From Delftia tsuruhatensis NBRC 16741 (GTDB taxonomy: Bacteria > Pseudomonadota > Gammaproteobacteria > Burkholderiales > Burkholderiaceae_C), in contig NZ_BCTO01000013.1 in assembly GCF_001571325.1 (NCBI RefSeq), positions 124,001 through 188,000 on the forward strand: 64,000 nucleotides of DNA, written 5' to 3'. Positions 16,956 through 28,953 of this stretch are shown here, one piece after another (position 1 is the stretch's first letter; every line of letters begins with the position of its first letter). The notes below the pieces were generated by a model. That model was not told where the DNA came from. It was given only the letters and a program-made list of their open reading frames with translations, and made no database searches. The translations under genes and the position numbers were made by a program.

Positions 16956-18938
16956 ATGGCAGTCAAACCATCTCCTACTTCCGCCAGCGAATACTCCGAA
17001 GGCTCGATACGCGTGCTCAAGGGCCTGGAGCCCGTCAAGCAGCGTCCCGGCATGTACACGCGCACCGACAACCCCCTGCATGTGCTGCAGGAGGTGATCG
17101 ACAACGCGGCCGACGAGGCGCTGGCCGGCTTCGGCAAGAAAATCCGCTTCACCCTGCATTCCGACGGCTCCTACAGCGTCGAGGACGACGGCCGGGGCAT
17201 CCCCTTCGGCATGCACCCCGAGGAAAAGGCGCCCGTGGTGGAGCTGGTCTTCACCCGCCTGCATGCGGGCGGCAAGTTCGACAAGGGCAAAGGCGGCGCC
17301 TACAGCTTCTCGGGCGGCCTGCATGGCGTGGGCGTCTCGGTCACGAATGCGCTGGCCACGCGCCTTGAGGCCTGCATCCACCGCGAGGGCAAGGTGGCCA
17401 CCATCGCCTTCTCGGGCGGCGACGTGGTCGAGCCCCTGCAATCGCGGCCGCTGGCCGCGGGCGAACGCAAGCAGGGCACGACCGTGCGCGTGTGGCCCGA
17501 TGCCCGCTACTTCGAATCCTCCCAGCTGCCCATGGGCGAGCTGATGCATCTGCTGCGCAGCAAGGCCGTGCTCATGCCCGGCGTGTCGGTGACCCTGGTC
17601 AACGAGAAGACGCGCGACACCCAGACCTGGCAGTTCAAGGGCGGCCTGCGCGACTATCTGCAGCAAAGCCTGCATGGCGAGGCCGTCATCCCCCTGTTCG
17701 AAGGCGAGGGCTTTGCCGACCGCAACCACGACAGCTTTGCCGAAGGCGAGGGCGCCGCCTGGTGTGTGGCCTTCACCGAGGATGGCGCGCCGCTGCGCGA
17801 AAGCTATGTCAACCTGATCCCCACCACGGCCGGCGGCACGCACGACAGCGGCCTGCGCGACGGCCTGTTCCAGGCGGTCAAGGCCTTCATCGAGATGCAT
17901 TCGCTGCTGCCCAAGGGCGTCAAGCTCATGCCTGACGACGTCTTCGCGCGCGCCAGCTACGTGCTCAATGCCAAGGTGCTGGACCCGCAGTTCCAGGGCC
18001 AGATCAAGGAGCGCCTGAACTCGCGCGATGCCGTGCGCCTGGTCAGCGGCTACGTTCGCCCTGCGCTGGAGCTGTGGCTCAACGAGCATGTGGAATGGGG
18101 CCGCAAGCTGGCCGAGATCGCCATCAAGGCCGCCCAGACCCGCCAGAAGGCGGGCCAGAAGGTCGAAAAGCGCAAGGGCTCGGGCGTGGCCGTGCTGCCC
18201 GGCAAGCTCACCGATTGCGAAAGCCGCGACCTGAGCCTGAACGAGGTCTTCCTGGTCGAGGGCGACTCGGCCGGCGGCAGCGCCAAGATGGGACGCGACA
18301 AGGAAACCCAGGCCGTGCTGCCCCTGCGCGGCAAGGTGCTCAACACCTGGGAAGTCGACCGTGACCGCCTGTTCGCCAACAACGAGATCCACGACATCTC
18401 GGTGGCCATCGGCGTGGACCCGCATGGCCCCCATGACACGCCCGACCTGTCCGGCCTGCGCTACGGCAAGATCTGCATTCTTTCGGATGCCGACGTGGAC
18501 GGCTCGCACATCCAGGTGCTGCTGCTCACGCTGTTCTTCCGCCACTTCCCCAAGCTCATCGAGGCCGGCCACATCCATGTGGCGCTGCCGCCGCTGTTCC
18601 GCGTCGATGTGCCTGCGCGCGGCAAGAAGCCAGCAGCCAAGATGTACGCGCTGGACGAGGGCGAGCTGACCGCCATCCTCGACAAGTCCGCCAAGGATGG
18701 CGTGCCGCGCGAGAAATGCCAGATCAGCCGCTTCAAGGGCCTGGGCGAGATGAATGCCGAGCAGCTGTGGGAAACCACGCTCAACCCCGACACGCGCCGC
18801 CTGCTGCCCGTGCAGTTCATGAATCTGGACTTTGCGGCGGCCGAGCAGGTCGTCACCAAGCTGATGGGCAAGGGCGAGGCTGCGGCGCGCCGCGAGCTGA
18901 TGGAGTTGCACGGCGACGCCATCGAAGTGGATATCTGA
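16956..18938 (+). CDS. parE: DNA topoisomerase IV subunit B
   Basis: The ATPase subunit of topoisomerase IV, which separates linked daughter chromosomes. It is 660 residues. The GHKL ATPase has EVIDNAADEAL and the lid region SGGLHGVGVSVTNAL. The transducer domain follows, then TOPRIM with LVEGDSAGGSAKMGRD and DADVDGSH. The length lacks the extra domain of GyrB, and KGLGEMNAEQLWETT is the normal C-terminal signature. The ATG at 16956 is chosen by homology, ahead of an in-frame upstream extension. A lytic transglycosylase gene lies between it and parC. Confidence 0.96.
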   Translation: MAVKPSPTSASEYSEGSIRVLKGLEPVKQRPGMYTRTDNPLHVLQEVIDNAADEALAGFGKKIRFTLHSDGSYSVEDDGRGIPFGMHPEEKAPVVELVFTRLHAGGKFDKGKGGAYSFSGGLHGVGVSVTNALATRLEACIHREGKVATIAFSGGDVVEPLQSRPLAAGERKQGTTVRVWPDARYFESSQLPMGELMHLLRSKAVLMPGVSVTLVNEKTRDTQTWQFKGGLRDYLQQSLHGEAVIPLFEGEGFADRNHDSFAEGEGAAWCVAFTEDGAPLRESYVNLIPTTAGGTHDSGLRDGLFQAVKAFIEMHSLLPKGVKLMPDDVFARASYVLNAKVLDPQFQGQIKERLNSRDAVRLVSGYVRPALELWLNEHVEWGRKLAEIAIKAAQTRQKAGQKVEKRKGSGVAVLPGKLTDCESRDLSLNEVFLVEGDSAGGSAKMGRDKETQAVLPLRGKVLNTWEVDRDRLFANNEIHDISVAIGVDPHGPHDTPDLSGLRYGKICILSDADVDGSHIQVLLLTLFFRHFPKLIEAGHIHVALPPLFRVDVPARGKKPAAKMYALDEGELTAILDKSAKDGVPREKCQISRFKGLGEMNAEQLWETTLNPDTRRLLPVQFMNLDFAAAEQVVTKLMGKGEAAARRELMELHGDAIEVDI

Positions 18939-18943
18939 TCCCC

Positions 18944-19822
18944 ATGCCCCTGCGCCCGGCTGCCCCACAGCACCTTCCGCACCGCCCGCACCCTGCGCGC
19001 GCCGCTGCCGCGCGCGCGCTTGCAGCGCTGGGCGCGGCCCTGGCGCTGGGGGGGGGGGCGCAGCCCGCGCATGCCGATCTCTGGGCCTTCGTGGACGAGC
19101 GCGGCATCACGCACTTCGCCGCGCAGGCGCTGGACGAGCGCTACAAGCTCTACTTCCGCGGCTCGCTGTATGACAGCACCGAGCAGGGACTCAAGCCCCC
19201 GCTGGTGGAAGCCGAGGCCGCTGCCGACGATGACGGCGGCAGCGATGCCGGGCGCAGGCTGCAGGCGAGCACGCGGATGCAAAGCTTCTTCGACATCTCG
19301 CCGCGCTACAAGAGCGTGCGCGGCCACCTGCGCAAGGCGGCGGACCACACGGGGGTGGACTACGACCTGCTCAAAGCCGTGATTGCCGTCGAGTCGGGCT
19401 TTGACGCGCAGGCCATCTCGCCCAAGGGCGCAGTCGGCCTGATGCAGCTGATGCCGGCCACGGCCCAGCGCTTCGGCGTGGAGGCCAGCCGCCAGCGCAG
19501 CGTGCAGCAGCAACTGGCCGACCCGGCCGTCAACGTGCCGGCCGGCGCGCGCTACCTCAACCATCTGATGGGGCTGTTCCCCGGGCGGCTGGACCTGGTG
19601 CTGGCCGCCTACAACGCGGGCGAGGGTGCCGTGCGGCGTGCGGGGCAGGCCATTCCTCCCTATCAGGAAACCCGCAATTACGTGAAGGCCGTGCTCGGTA
19701 TCTACGAGCAGCTGCAGGGCGGGCGCCAGCGTGCGGGCCAGGCAGCGCCGGTGGCGGCACAGCCTGGCACAGCGCCCCGGATACGGATGACCTTGTCCAC
19801 AGGGCTGCCATCGCCGCGATGA
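18944..19822 (+). CDS. Lytic murein transglycosylase (SLT domain) with DUF4124 N-terminus
   Basis: A 292-residue exported peptidoglycan-cleaving enzyme. A long Ala-rich signal region ends near HADLWAFVDE. A short DUF4124-like segment (about residues 45-70) comes first, then the SLT domain (about 125-255) with catalytic glutamate in AVESGFDAQAISPKGAVGLM, MPATAQRFG and AAYNAGEGAV. The start is five bases after parE, suggesting co-transcription. The signal-sequence coding region contains eleven consecutive G's (19048-19058), where slippage would abolish the protein. Confidence 0.9.
   Translation: MPLRPAAPQHLPHRPHPARAAAARALAALGAALALGGGAQPAHADLWAFVDERGITHFAAQALDERYKLYFRGSLYDSTEQGLKPPLVEAEAAADDDGGSDAGRRLQASTRMQSFFDISPRYKSVRGHLRKAADHTGVDYDLLKAVIAVESGFDAQAISPKGAVGLMQLMPATAQRFGVEASRQRSVQQQLADPAVNVPAGARYLNHLMGLFPGRLDLVLAAYNAGEGAVRRAGQAIPPYQETRNYVKAVLGIYEQLQGGRQRAGQAAPVAAQPGTAPRIRMTLSTGLPSPR
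19048..19058 (+). repeat. Eleven-G homopolymer inside the lytic transglycosylase signal sequence
   Basis: A run of 11 G's spans the Leu-Gly-Gly-Gly-Ala codons. Runs of this length are typical slipped-strand hot spots. A change of one base shifts the frame about 35 codons into the gene. It could also be a sequencing artefact in a single assembly. Confidence 0.9.
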
Positions 19823-19861
19823 GCGGCCTTCACTGCATTTATTGAGATCACGAATTTCTTC

Positions 19862-22249
<2,388 letters not shown>

Positions 22250-22377
22250 AGAGCGCAGCTGCCCCTGCAATGCCTTTTGCGAAAGGGGCGGATCAGGGGT
22301 TTTCTCTGGGTTTTTCCGGCCTCCGGGCCCTGCTGCAGGCCTCAACATGGAGTCTTCCAACATGAGGGAGACTGGAT

Positions 22378-24147
22378 ATGCTGCGACTTCGCATGGCACA
22401 CAAGCTGTGGCTTGCCGTGGCCGCCATCGTGGTGGCGCTGGTGGGCGTGGTCGGCTTGTCGGGTTATCGCTCGGCCCAGGTCCAGGCCCGGTCCGAGGCC
22501 GTCACCCAGGAGATGCAGGCGCGGGTCCAGGCCGCCGTGCGCTGGATGGGGCTGACCGAAACCAATGCGGCCCGCACCCAGGCCCTGGTGGTCAGCAGTG
22601 ATGCTGCCGTCGAGGCCGAGTTCAAGGACGTGATCAGCGCCACCTCGGCGCGGATCACCGAGGTGCAGAAATCACTGGAAGCCATGCCCCTGTCCGACGC
22701 AGACAAGGCGCAGATGGCCAGGATTGCGGCAGCCCGCAAGACCATGATCGAACTGCGTGCCCAGGCACGCCAGCTCAAGGCCGATGGCCGGCAGGAGCAG
22801 GCGTTGGCCCTGGTCAAGCAGTCCTACAACCCTGCCGTGGATGCCTATCTGCAGACGCTGCGCGACTTCGTGCAGATGCAGGAGCAGGTGGTGCGCAGCA
22901 GCCAGGAAGAGACGGCAGCCTCGCGCAGGCTCACCGTGGGTTTTGCCGCTGCGGCCGTGGGCGTGCTGCTGCTGTGCATCGTCATCGGCGCCCATTTCCT
23001 GATTGCCAGCATCCGCCGTCCCCTGGCCCAGGCCAGGGAACTGGCCGAACGCATTGCCGCAGGCGACCTGAGCGCAGCGGCGCAGGGACAGACACAGCGC
23101 GCTGACGAATTCGGCGACCTGCTGCGCTCGCTGCAGGCCATGAGCGAATCGCTGTCGGGCATGGTGCAGCAGGTGCGCCAGAGCACGGACAGCATTGCCA
23201 TCGCCAGTGCCGAGATTGCCACCGGCAACCACGACCTGTCCGTGCGCACCGAGCAGACCTCCAGCAACCTGCAGGAGACCGCGGCCGCCATGGAGCAGTT
23301 CACCAGCACGCTGCAGCAAAGCGCCAGCAGTGCGCAGCAGGCCAGCAGCCTGGCGGCGGGCGCGTCACAGGTGGCCCAGCGCGGCGGCGAGGTCGTGGCC
23401 CGGGTGGTCGAGACCATGAAGGGCATCAACGACAGCAGCCGGCAGATTGCCGACATCGTCGGCGTCATCGACTCCATTGCCTTCCAGACCAATATCCTGG
23501 CGCTGAACGCCGCCGTGGAGGCGGCCCGCGCCGGCGAGCAGGGCCGGGGCTTTGCCGTGGTGGCCAGCGAGGTGCGCACGCTGGCCCAGCGCAGCGCGGC
23601 GGCTGCCAAGGAGATACGCCAGCTCATCGGCGCTTCGGTGGAACGGGTGGAGGACGGCGCCCGCCTGGTGGGCGATGCCGGCACCACCATGGAGGGCATC
23701 GTGCAGTCCGTGCAGCGCGTGGCCGACACCATCGGCGAGATCACGGCGGCCTCTTCGGAGCAAAGCGCGGGCGTGGCCCAGGTCAATCAGGCCGTGGGAC
23801 AGCTGGACCAGATGACGCAGCAGAACGCGGCCCTGGTCGAGCAAAGCGCGGCCGCGGCGCAAAGCCTGCGTGAGCAGGCCGAGCAGCTGTCGCGGACGGT
23901 GGCGGTGTTCAAGGTGGCGCACCTGGCGCCCTCGCCGACGACGCTCGCAAGGCAGGCTGCGCCGGCGGTGCGCACTGCGCACAGCGCGGCCGCAGCGCCA
24001 AGGCGGCCGGCAGCAGCCGTGGCGCCTGCGGCTGTCGGGCCGGTTGCCGCGCGGCCTGCCGCAGCAAGGGAGGCGGCGCCCAAGCTGGCCTCGGCGCCCC
24101 GGCCCGCCGCACCGGCAGCCGAGGATGGCCAATGGGAGAGTTTCTAG
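22378..24147 (+). CDS. Methyl-accepting chemotaxis protein
   Basis: A 589-residue transmembrane chemoreceptor. One membrane helix lies near residues 9-30, a four-helix-bundle periplasmic sensor follows (about 35-180), and a second helix lies near 185-207. HAMP (about 210-260) and the cytoplasmic signalling domain come next, with the hairpin tip EQGRGFAVVASEVRTLAQRSA. An Ala/Pro-rich linker ends in QWESF, the xWxxF pentapeptide that tethers CheR and CheB in high-abundance receptors. A GAGGGAG ribosome site precedes the ATG. The ligand is unknown. It is an orphan with no che genes nearby. Confidence 0.94.
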   Translation: MLRLRMAHKLWLAVAAIVVALVGVVGLSGYRSAQVQARSEAVTQEMQARVQAAVRWMGLTETNAARTQALVVSSDAAVEAEFKDVISATSARITEVQKSLEAMPLSDADKAQMARIAAARKTMIELRAQARQLKADGRQEQALALVKQSYNPAVDAYLQTLRDFVQMQEQVVRSSQEETAASRRLTVGFAAAAVGVLLLCIVIGAHFLIASIRRPLAQARELAERIAAGDLSAAAQGQTQRADEFGDLLRSLQAMSESLSGMVQQVRQSTDSIAIASAEIATGNHDLSVRTEQTSSNLQETAAAMEQFTSTLQQSASSAQQASSLAAGASQVAQRGGEVVARVVETMKGINDSSRQIADIVGVIDSIAFQTNILALNAAVEAARAGEQGRGFAVVASEVRTLAQRSAAAAKEIRQLIGASVERVEDGARLVGDAGTTMEGIVQSVQRVADTIGEITAASSEQSAGVAQVNQAVGQLDQMTQQNAALVEQSAAAAQSLREQAEQLSRTVAVFKVAHLAPSPTTLARQAAPAVRTAHSAAAAPRRPAAAVAPAAVGPVAARPAAAREAAPKLASAPRPAAPAAEDGQWESF

Positions 24148-24187
24148 CCGCCTGCGAGCACGGCGGCGCCGTGCGGCAGCATGCCGA

Positions 24188-24646
24188 TCAGGCCAGTTCG
24201 GCGATCAGCTCGATTTCCACGCAGGAGCCCAGCGGGATCTGGGCCACGCCGAAGGCGCTGCGCGCATGCGTGCCGGCATCGCCGAAGACCTGGCCCAGCA
24301 GCTCGCTGCAGCCATTGGCCACCAGGTGCTGCTCGGTGTAGTCGCCCGTGGAGTTGACCAGGCACATCAGCTTGACGATGCGGCGCACGCGGCCCAGGTC
24401 GCCGCCGGCGGCGTGCTGGAGCGTGCCCATCAGGTCGATGGCGATGGCGCGCGCGGCCTGCTGGCCGTCGGCAGTCTGCAGATCACGGCCCAGCTGGCCT
24501 GCCCAGACCTTGCCGTCCTTGCGTGCGATATGTCCGCTCAGGAACACCAGATTGCCCGTCTGCACATAGGGCACGTAGGCTGCCGCCGGGATGGCAGGCG
24601 ACGGCAGTTCGATGTTCAGGGCCTTCAGTTGTTCGTAAACGCTCAT
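24188..24646 (-). CDS. RidA/YjgF-YER057c family protein
   Basis: A 152-residue member of the Rid family, which as a group deaminates reactive enamine/imine intermediates. The pattern VPYVQTGNLVFLSGHIAR and the C-terminal SAFGVAQIPLGSCVEIELIAELA are characteristic. The arginine expected in the active RidA subgroup (near the C-terminal CVEIE strand) is not obvious, so it may belong to another Rid subgroup. An AAGGAAT site precedes the ATG at 24646. It is convergent with the chemoreceptor and divergent from comEC. Confidence 0.88.
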   Translation of the reverse strand: MSVYEQLKALNIELPSPAIPAAAYVPYVQTGNLVFLSGHIARKDGKVWAGQLGRDLQTADGQQAARAIAIDLMGTLQHAAGGDLGRVRRIVKLMCLVNSTGDYTEQHLVANGCSELLGQVFGDAGTHARSAFGVAQIPLGSCVEIELIAELA

Positions 24647-24820
24647 CGTTGATTCCTTCGAGACAAGAAAAATCCGGCGCCAGTGCCGGGGTGGCGGACA
24701 GTGTGACACAGCCCCCGTGCACCCTGGCATGTCAGGGCCTGGGCTTCCGTCAGTCTGATTGTTGTCTGAATCCGAGGCGGTGCATGGTGGCTGCGCGGCA
24801 TCCGCTCCTAGCATGTGTGG

Positions 24821-27340
24821 ATGCACCCTGCGGCAGCTGCCCAAACTCTCTCGCCGTCTTCCTGGACGCCCCTGCTGCTCGGCTGCGTGGCCGGTGCGGC
24901 CTGGCAGGTCACGCAGCCGCGCCTGTGGCCGCTGTGGATGTATCTGCTCTTGGCGTGCATGGGGCTGGCAGGCCTGGCATGGAGGGCGTGGCGGGCATGG
25001 GCAGGCCGGCGCTGCCGTGTTGTGCAAGGCCTGTGGGCCGCTGTCTGCGCCGCCTTGCTGGTAGGCGGGTTGACAGGCTGGCGTGCCCAGGACTTTGCGG
25101 GCCACGCGCTGTCGCCGCAGCTGGAAGGGCGTGACCTGCGCATCGTCGGCGTCGTGGCATCGCTGCCCCAGAACATGGCCCAGGGCGTGCGCTGGCGCAT
25201 GGCCGTGGAGCAGGCGCAGATCGCGGGCAGCGAAGAGGCCCTGGCGCCGTTTCCCGGGTTGATCGAGCTGTCCTGGTACGCAGCCCGGGGCCGGGCGTCC
25301 AAGGGCGCCGCAGCGTCGCTGCCCGTCCTGCGCCCGGGCCAGCGCTGGGACCTGACCGTGCGGCTCAAGCGCCCGCATGGCGCGCGCAATCCCCACGGTT
25401 TCGACTATGAGCTGTGGCAGTGGGAGCAGGGCGTGCAGGCCACGGGCTATGTGCGCGAACAGCCAGCGGCGAGCCTGCTGGCCGACACCGGCGCCTACGC
25501 CCTGCAGCGCTGGCGCCAGCAGATGCGCGAGGCCATCGTGAACCGGGCAGCCGCACTCGCGCAAGCCATGCAGCGCGTAGGCATGGACCCCGCGCAGTCG
25601 CCGCGCATGCTGGGCGTGGTGGCCGCCCTGGCCATGGGCGATCAGCAGGCCATTGCGCGTGACGATTGGACGCTGTTCCGCCATACCGGCGTGGCCCATT
25701 TGATGAGTATTTCCGGACTGCATATCACCCTGTTCGCATGGCTGGCTGCGCTGGTCGTGGGGCGACTGTGGCGTTGCAGTGCCCGGGCCTGCCTGTGGTG
25801 CCCGGCGCCGCAGGCGGCCCTGCTGGCCGGCGTGCTGCTGGCGGGCGGCTATGCCCTGTTCAGCGGCTGGGGTCTGCCGGCGCAGCGCACGGTGTGCATG
25901 CTGGCAACGGTGGCCGCGTTGCGCGTCACAGGGCTGCGCTGGCCCTGGCCCGCCGTGTGGTGCCTGGCGCTGGCCGTGGTTGTCGTGCTCGATCCCTGGG
26001 CCCTGTGGCAGGCGGGCTTCTGGCTGAGTTTTGTCGCCGTGGGCGTGCTGCTGGCGACCGATGCACGCATGCAGGGCGCGGTGCGGCCGTCGCTGCCCGC
26101 CCGTGCCCTGGCGTTGTGGGGTGAGCAGTGGCGCATCACTCTGGCGCTGGCGCCGCTGGGGCTGATGCTGTTTGGCCAGCTGTCGCTGTCGGGGCTGCTG
26201 GCCAATCTGGCCGCGATTCCCTGGGTGACTTTCGTGGTCACGCCACTGGCCTTGCTGGGGGCCTTGTGGCCCCCGTTCTGGACGGGCGCGGCGCTGGCGC
26301 TGGCGCCGCTGCTGGAGCTGCTGCAGTGGCTGGACCGGTGGGGCTGGGCCGTGTTGCAGCTGCCGCAGCCGCCGCTGTGGGCGGGGCTGGCTGCGCTGGG
26401 TGCAGGCCTGGCGCTGGTGGCTCCGGTGCCGGCCGGATGGCGTTGCTGGGGCCTGGCCATGTGCCTGCCGGCCCTGTGGTGGCCGCCGGCCGCACCGGCA
26501 CATGGCGAGTTCGATTTGATGGCCGTGGACATAGGCCAGGGCAATGCCGTGCTGCTGCGCACGGCCCGGCACGCCCTGCTGTATGACACGGGTCCGCAGT
26601 ACGGCATGGACAGCAATGCCGGCGAACGGGTGCTGGTGCCGCTGCTGCAGGCCCTGGGGCTGCGCCTGGATGCGCTGTGGCTCAGCCACCGCGACGGCGA
26701 CCATACGGGCGGTGCCTTGGCCGTGCATGCCGCGCAGCCGCAGGCCGAGGTCTGGGGATCGGACTCCGTGATCCTGGACCCCGCTCTGGCCGGCCTAGGC
26801 GCCGTGCGCCGATGTGAGGCCGGCCAGCAGTGGGAGTGGGATGGCGTGCAGATGCAGGTGCTGCATCCACCCGCGGGCGAACCGCTGCCGGCCGCGCAGG
26901 CCCTGGCCCACGCCAATGCGGGCAGCTGCGTGCTGCTGCTGCGTTCGGCATCCGGGGTGCAGGCCTTGCTGGCCGGCGATATCGAGGCTGCACAGGAAAG
27001 GGCGCTGGCGCAGGCCGGCGCCCTCACGCCCGTGCAGTGGCTGCTGGTGCCGCACCACGGCAGCCGCACCTCATCGAGCACCGCTCTGGTGCAGGCCCTG
27101 GCACCGCGCTGGGCCATGGTGCAGGCGGGATACCGCAGCCGTTATGGACACCCGGTCCCCGAGGTGGTGCGGCGCTATGAGGCCAACGGCTCCAGCGTGG
27201 TGCAGTCGGCCCGCTGCGGCGCAGCGCATTGGCGCTCTGCCGATCCCGCACAGCTGGTCTGCGAGCGGGAGCTGGCGCGCCGTTACTGGGACATGCATGT
27301 CACGCACGTCAGGCACATCACGCAGAGGCAGGGCGGATAG
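24821..27340 (+). CDS. comEC: DNA internalization-related competence protein ComEC/Rec2
   Basis: An 839-residue membrane channel protein for uptake of single-stranded DNA during natural transformation. The N-terminal part has membrane helices and an OB-like DUF4131 region. The central Competence domain (about residues 240-520) has GVAHLMSISGLHITLFAW. The C-terminal metallo-beta-lactamase-like domain (about 560-800) has the metal motif SHRDGDHTGG and the later VPHHGS. A GTG two codons earlier (24815) is an alternative start. It stands alone. Confidence 0.93.
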   Translation: MHPAAAAQTLSPSSWTPLLLGCVAGAAWQVTQPRLWPLWMYLLLACMGLAGLAWRAWRAWAGRRCRVVQGLWAAVCAALLVGGLTGWRAQDFAGHALSPQLEGRDLRIVGVVASLPQNMAQGVRWRMAVEQAQIAGSEEALAPFPGLIELSWYAARGRASKGAAASLPVLRPGQRWDLTVRLKRPHGARNPHGFDYELWQWEQGVQATGYVREQPAASLLADTGAYALQRWRQQMREAIVNRAAALAQAMQRVGMDPAQSPRMLGVVAALAMGDQQAIARDDWTLFRHTGVAHLMSISGLHITLFAWLAALVVGRLWRCSARACLWCPAPQAALLAGVLLAGGYALFSGWGLPAQRTVCMLATVAALRVTGLRWPWPAVWCLALAVVVVLDPWALWQAGFWLSFVAVGVLLATDARMQGAVRPSLPARALALWGEQWRITLALAPLGLMLFGQLSLSGLLANLAAIPWVTFVVTPLALLGALWPPFWTGAALALAPLLELLQWLDRWGWAVLQLPQPPLWAGLAALGAGLALVAPVPAGWRCWGLAMCLPALWWPPAAPAHGEFDLMAVDIGQGNAVLLRTARHALLYDTGPQYGMDSNAGERVLVPLLQALGLRLDALWLSHRDGDHTGGALAVHAAQPQAEVWGSDSVILDPALAGLGAVRRCEAGQQWEWDGVQMQVLHPPAGEPLPAAQALAHANAGSCVLLLRSASGVQALLAGDIEAAQERALAQAGALTPVQWLLVPHHGSRTSSSTALVQALAPRWAMVQAGYRSRYGHPVPEVVRRYEANGSSVVQSARCGAAHWRSADPAQLVCERELARRYWDMHVTHVRHITQRQGG

Positions 27341-27483
27341 GACGGGTGCCGATGGCCGCGCAGCCGGCATATGCTGGATACCGCTTGTCCGGATTGAGGT
27401 TACCTATCGCTACACTGGTGCGATACGAGGGCTGGCCCGCAGCTTGCTTTACCTCGTACACATGCAGCGACAGGAGGTGACGA

Positions 27484-28953
27484 ATGCATCCATTTGACGA
27501 GATGTACACGATGACGCCGTTCGACGGCAGCGATGTGCGCCTGCACTACAAGGACTATGCGCAATGGCTTGCGCGCCAGTCCGAACAGACGCTGCGAGCG
27601 CGCAGCGCCGAGGCCGAGATCATCTTCCGGCGCGTAGGCATCACGTTCGCCGTCTACGGCGACAAGGATGAAAGTGGCGCCGGCACCGAGCGCCTCATTC
27701 CCTTCGACCTGATTCCGCGCGTCATCCCGTCCCATGAATGGGAGCGCATGCAGGCAGGCCTGGTGCAGCGCGTGACGGCGCTCAACCGCTTTCTGCACGA
27801 CGTCTACCACGACCAGGAAATCCTGCGCGCGGGCCTGCTGCCGCGCGAGCTGGTGCTGAACAACAGCCAGTACCGCCCCGAGATGCGGGGCCTTGCCGTG
27901 CAGGGCGGCATCTACGCCCACATCGCCGGCATCGACATCGTGCGTGCCGCCAATGCCCAGGGCGAGGGCGTGTACTACGTGCTGGAGGACAACCTGCGCG
28001 TGCCTTCGGGCGTGTCTTACATGCTGGAGAACCGCCGCATGATGATGCGGCTGTTCCCCGACCTGTTCTCCCGTCATCCCGTGGAGCCCGTGGCCCACTA
28101 TCCCGACATGCTGCTGGAGACGCTGCGCGCCAGCGCTCCGGCCGGCACGCCCGAGCCCACGGTGGTGGTGCTCACGCCCGGCATGTACAACAGCGCCTAC
28201 TTCGAACACGCCTTCCTGGCCCAGCAGATGGGCGTGGAGCTGGTCGAGGGCCAGGACCTGGTGGTGGACAAGGACGTGGTCTACATGCGCACCACGCGAG
28301 GCCTGCAGCGCGTGGACGTGATCTACCGGCGCGTGGACGATGATTTTCTGGACCCCGAAGTCTTCCGTCCCACCTCCACGCTGGGCTGCCCCGGCCTCAT
28401 GCGCGCCTACCGCGCGGGCAACGTCAGCATCTGCAATGCGGCGGGCACGGGGGTGGCCGACGACAAATCGGTCTATCCCTATGTGCCGGAGATGATCCGC
28501 TTCTACCTGGGCGAGGAACCCATTCTGCAGAACGTGCCGACCTGGCTGTGCCGCAAGCCCGACGACCTGCGCTACGTGCTCGACCACCTGGATGAGCTGG
28601 TGGTCAAGGAAGTCCATGGCGCCGGTGGCTACGGCATGCTGATCGGGCCTGCCGCCTCGCGCGGCGAGATAGAGGATTTCCGCCGCGCGCTCATCGCCAA
28701 TCCCGGCGGCTACATCGCGCAGCCCACGCTGGCGCTGTCCACCTGCCCCACCCTGGTGGAGCAGGGCATCGCGCCAAGGCATATCGACCTGCGTCCCTTC
28801 GTGCTCAGCGGCAATCAGGTACGCATGGTGGCCGGCGGCCTCACACGCGTGGCGCTCAAGGAAGGCTCGCTGGTGGTCAATTCATCACAGGGCGGTGGCA
28901 CCAAGGACACCTGGGTGCTCGGGGCCGGTGAGTCAAACGAGGGAGGACATTGA
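27484..28953 (+). CDS. Circularly permuted type 2 ATP-grasp protein
   Basis: A 489-residue protein of the permuted ATP-grasp family (DUF404/DUF407). Conserved features include VYGDKDESGAGTERLIPFDLIPR, NNSQYRPEMRG, LEDNLRVPSGVSYMLENR, and the glycine-rich VVKEVHGAGGYGMLIGP that binds ATP. The family is predicted to form an amide-type bond on an unidentified substrate. Its ATG at 27484 has an AGGAGGTGA site. The stop codon touches the ATG of the alpha-E gene, so the two are translated together. No transglutaminase or proteasome-like partner is present here. Confidence 0.93.
   Translation: MHPFDEMYTMTPFDGSDVRLHYKDYAQWLARQSEQTLRARSAEAEIIFRRVGITFAVYGDKDESGAGTERLIPFDLIPRVIPSHEWERMQAGLVQRVTALNRFLHDVYHDQEILRAGLLPRELVLNNSQYRPEMRGLAVQGGIYAHIAGIDIVRAANAQGEGVYYVLEDNLRVPSGVSYMLENRRMMMRLFPDLFSRHPVEPVAHYPDMLLETLRASAPAGTPEPTVVVLTPGMYNSAYFEHAFLAQQMGVELVEGQDLVVDKDVVYMRTTRGLQRVDVIYRRVDDDFLDPEVFRPTSTLGCPGLMRAYRAGNVSICNAAGTGVADDKSVYPYVPEMIRFYLGEEPILQNVPTWLCRKPDDLRYVLDHLDELVVKEVHGAGGYGMLIGPAASRGEIEDFRRALIANPGGYIAQPTLALSTCPTLVEQGIAPRHIDLRPFVLSGNQVRMVAGGLTRVALKEGSLVVNSSQGGGTKDTWVLGAGESNEGGH

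Noticed and set aside
22250..22377. Possible terminator after parC
   Set aside because: The inverted segments around 22262-22290 pair only with bulges and have no T-run directly after the stem.
24188..26728. A RidA protein with a 694-residue N-terminal extension
   Set aside because: The extension is antisense to comEC. A good ribosome site and the conserved RidA N-terminus place the start at 24646.
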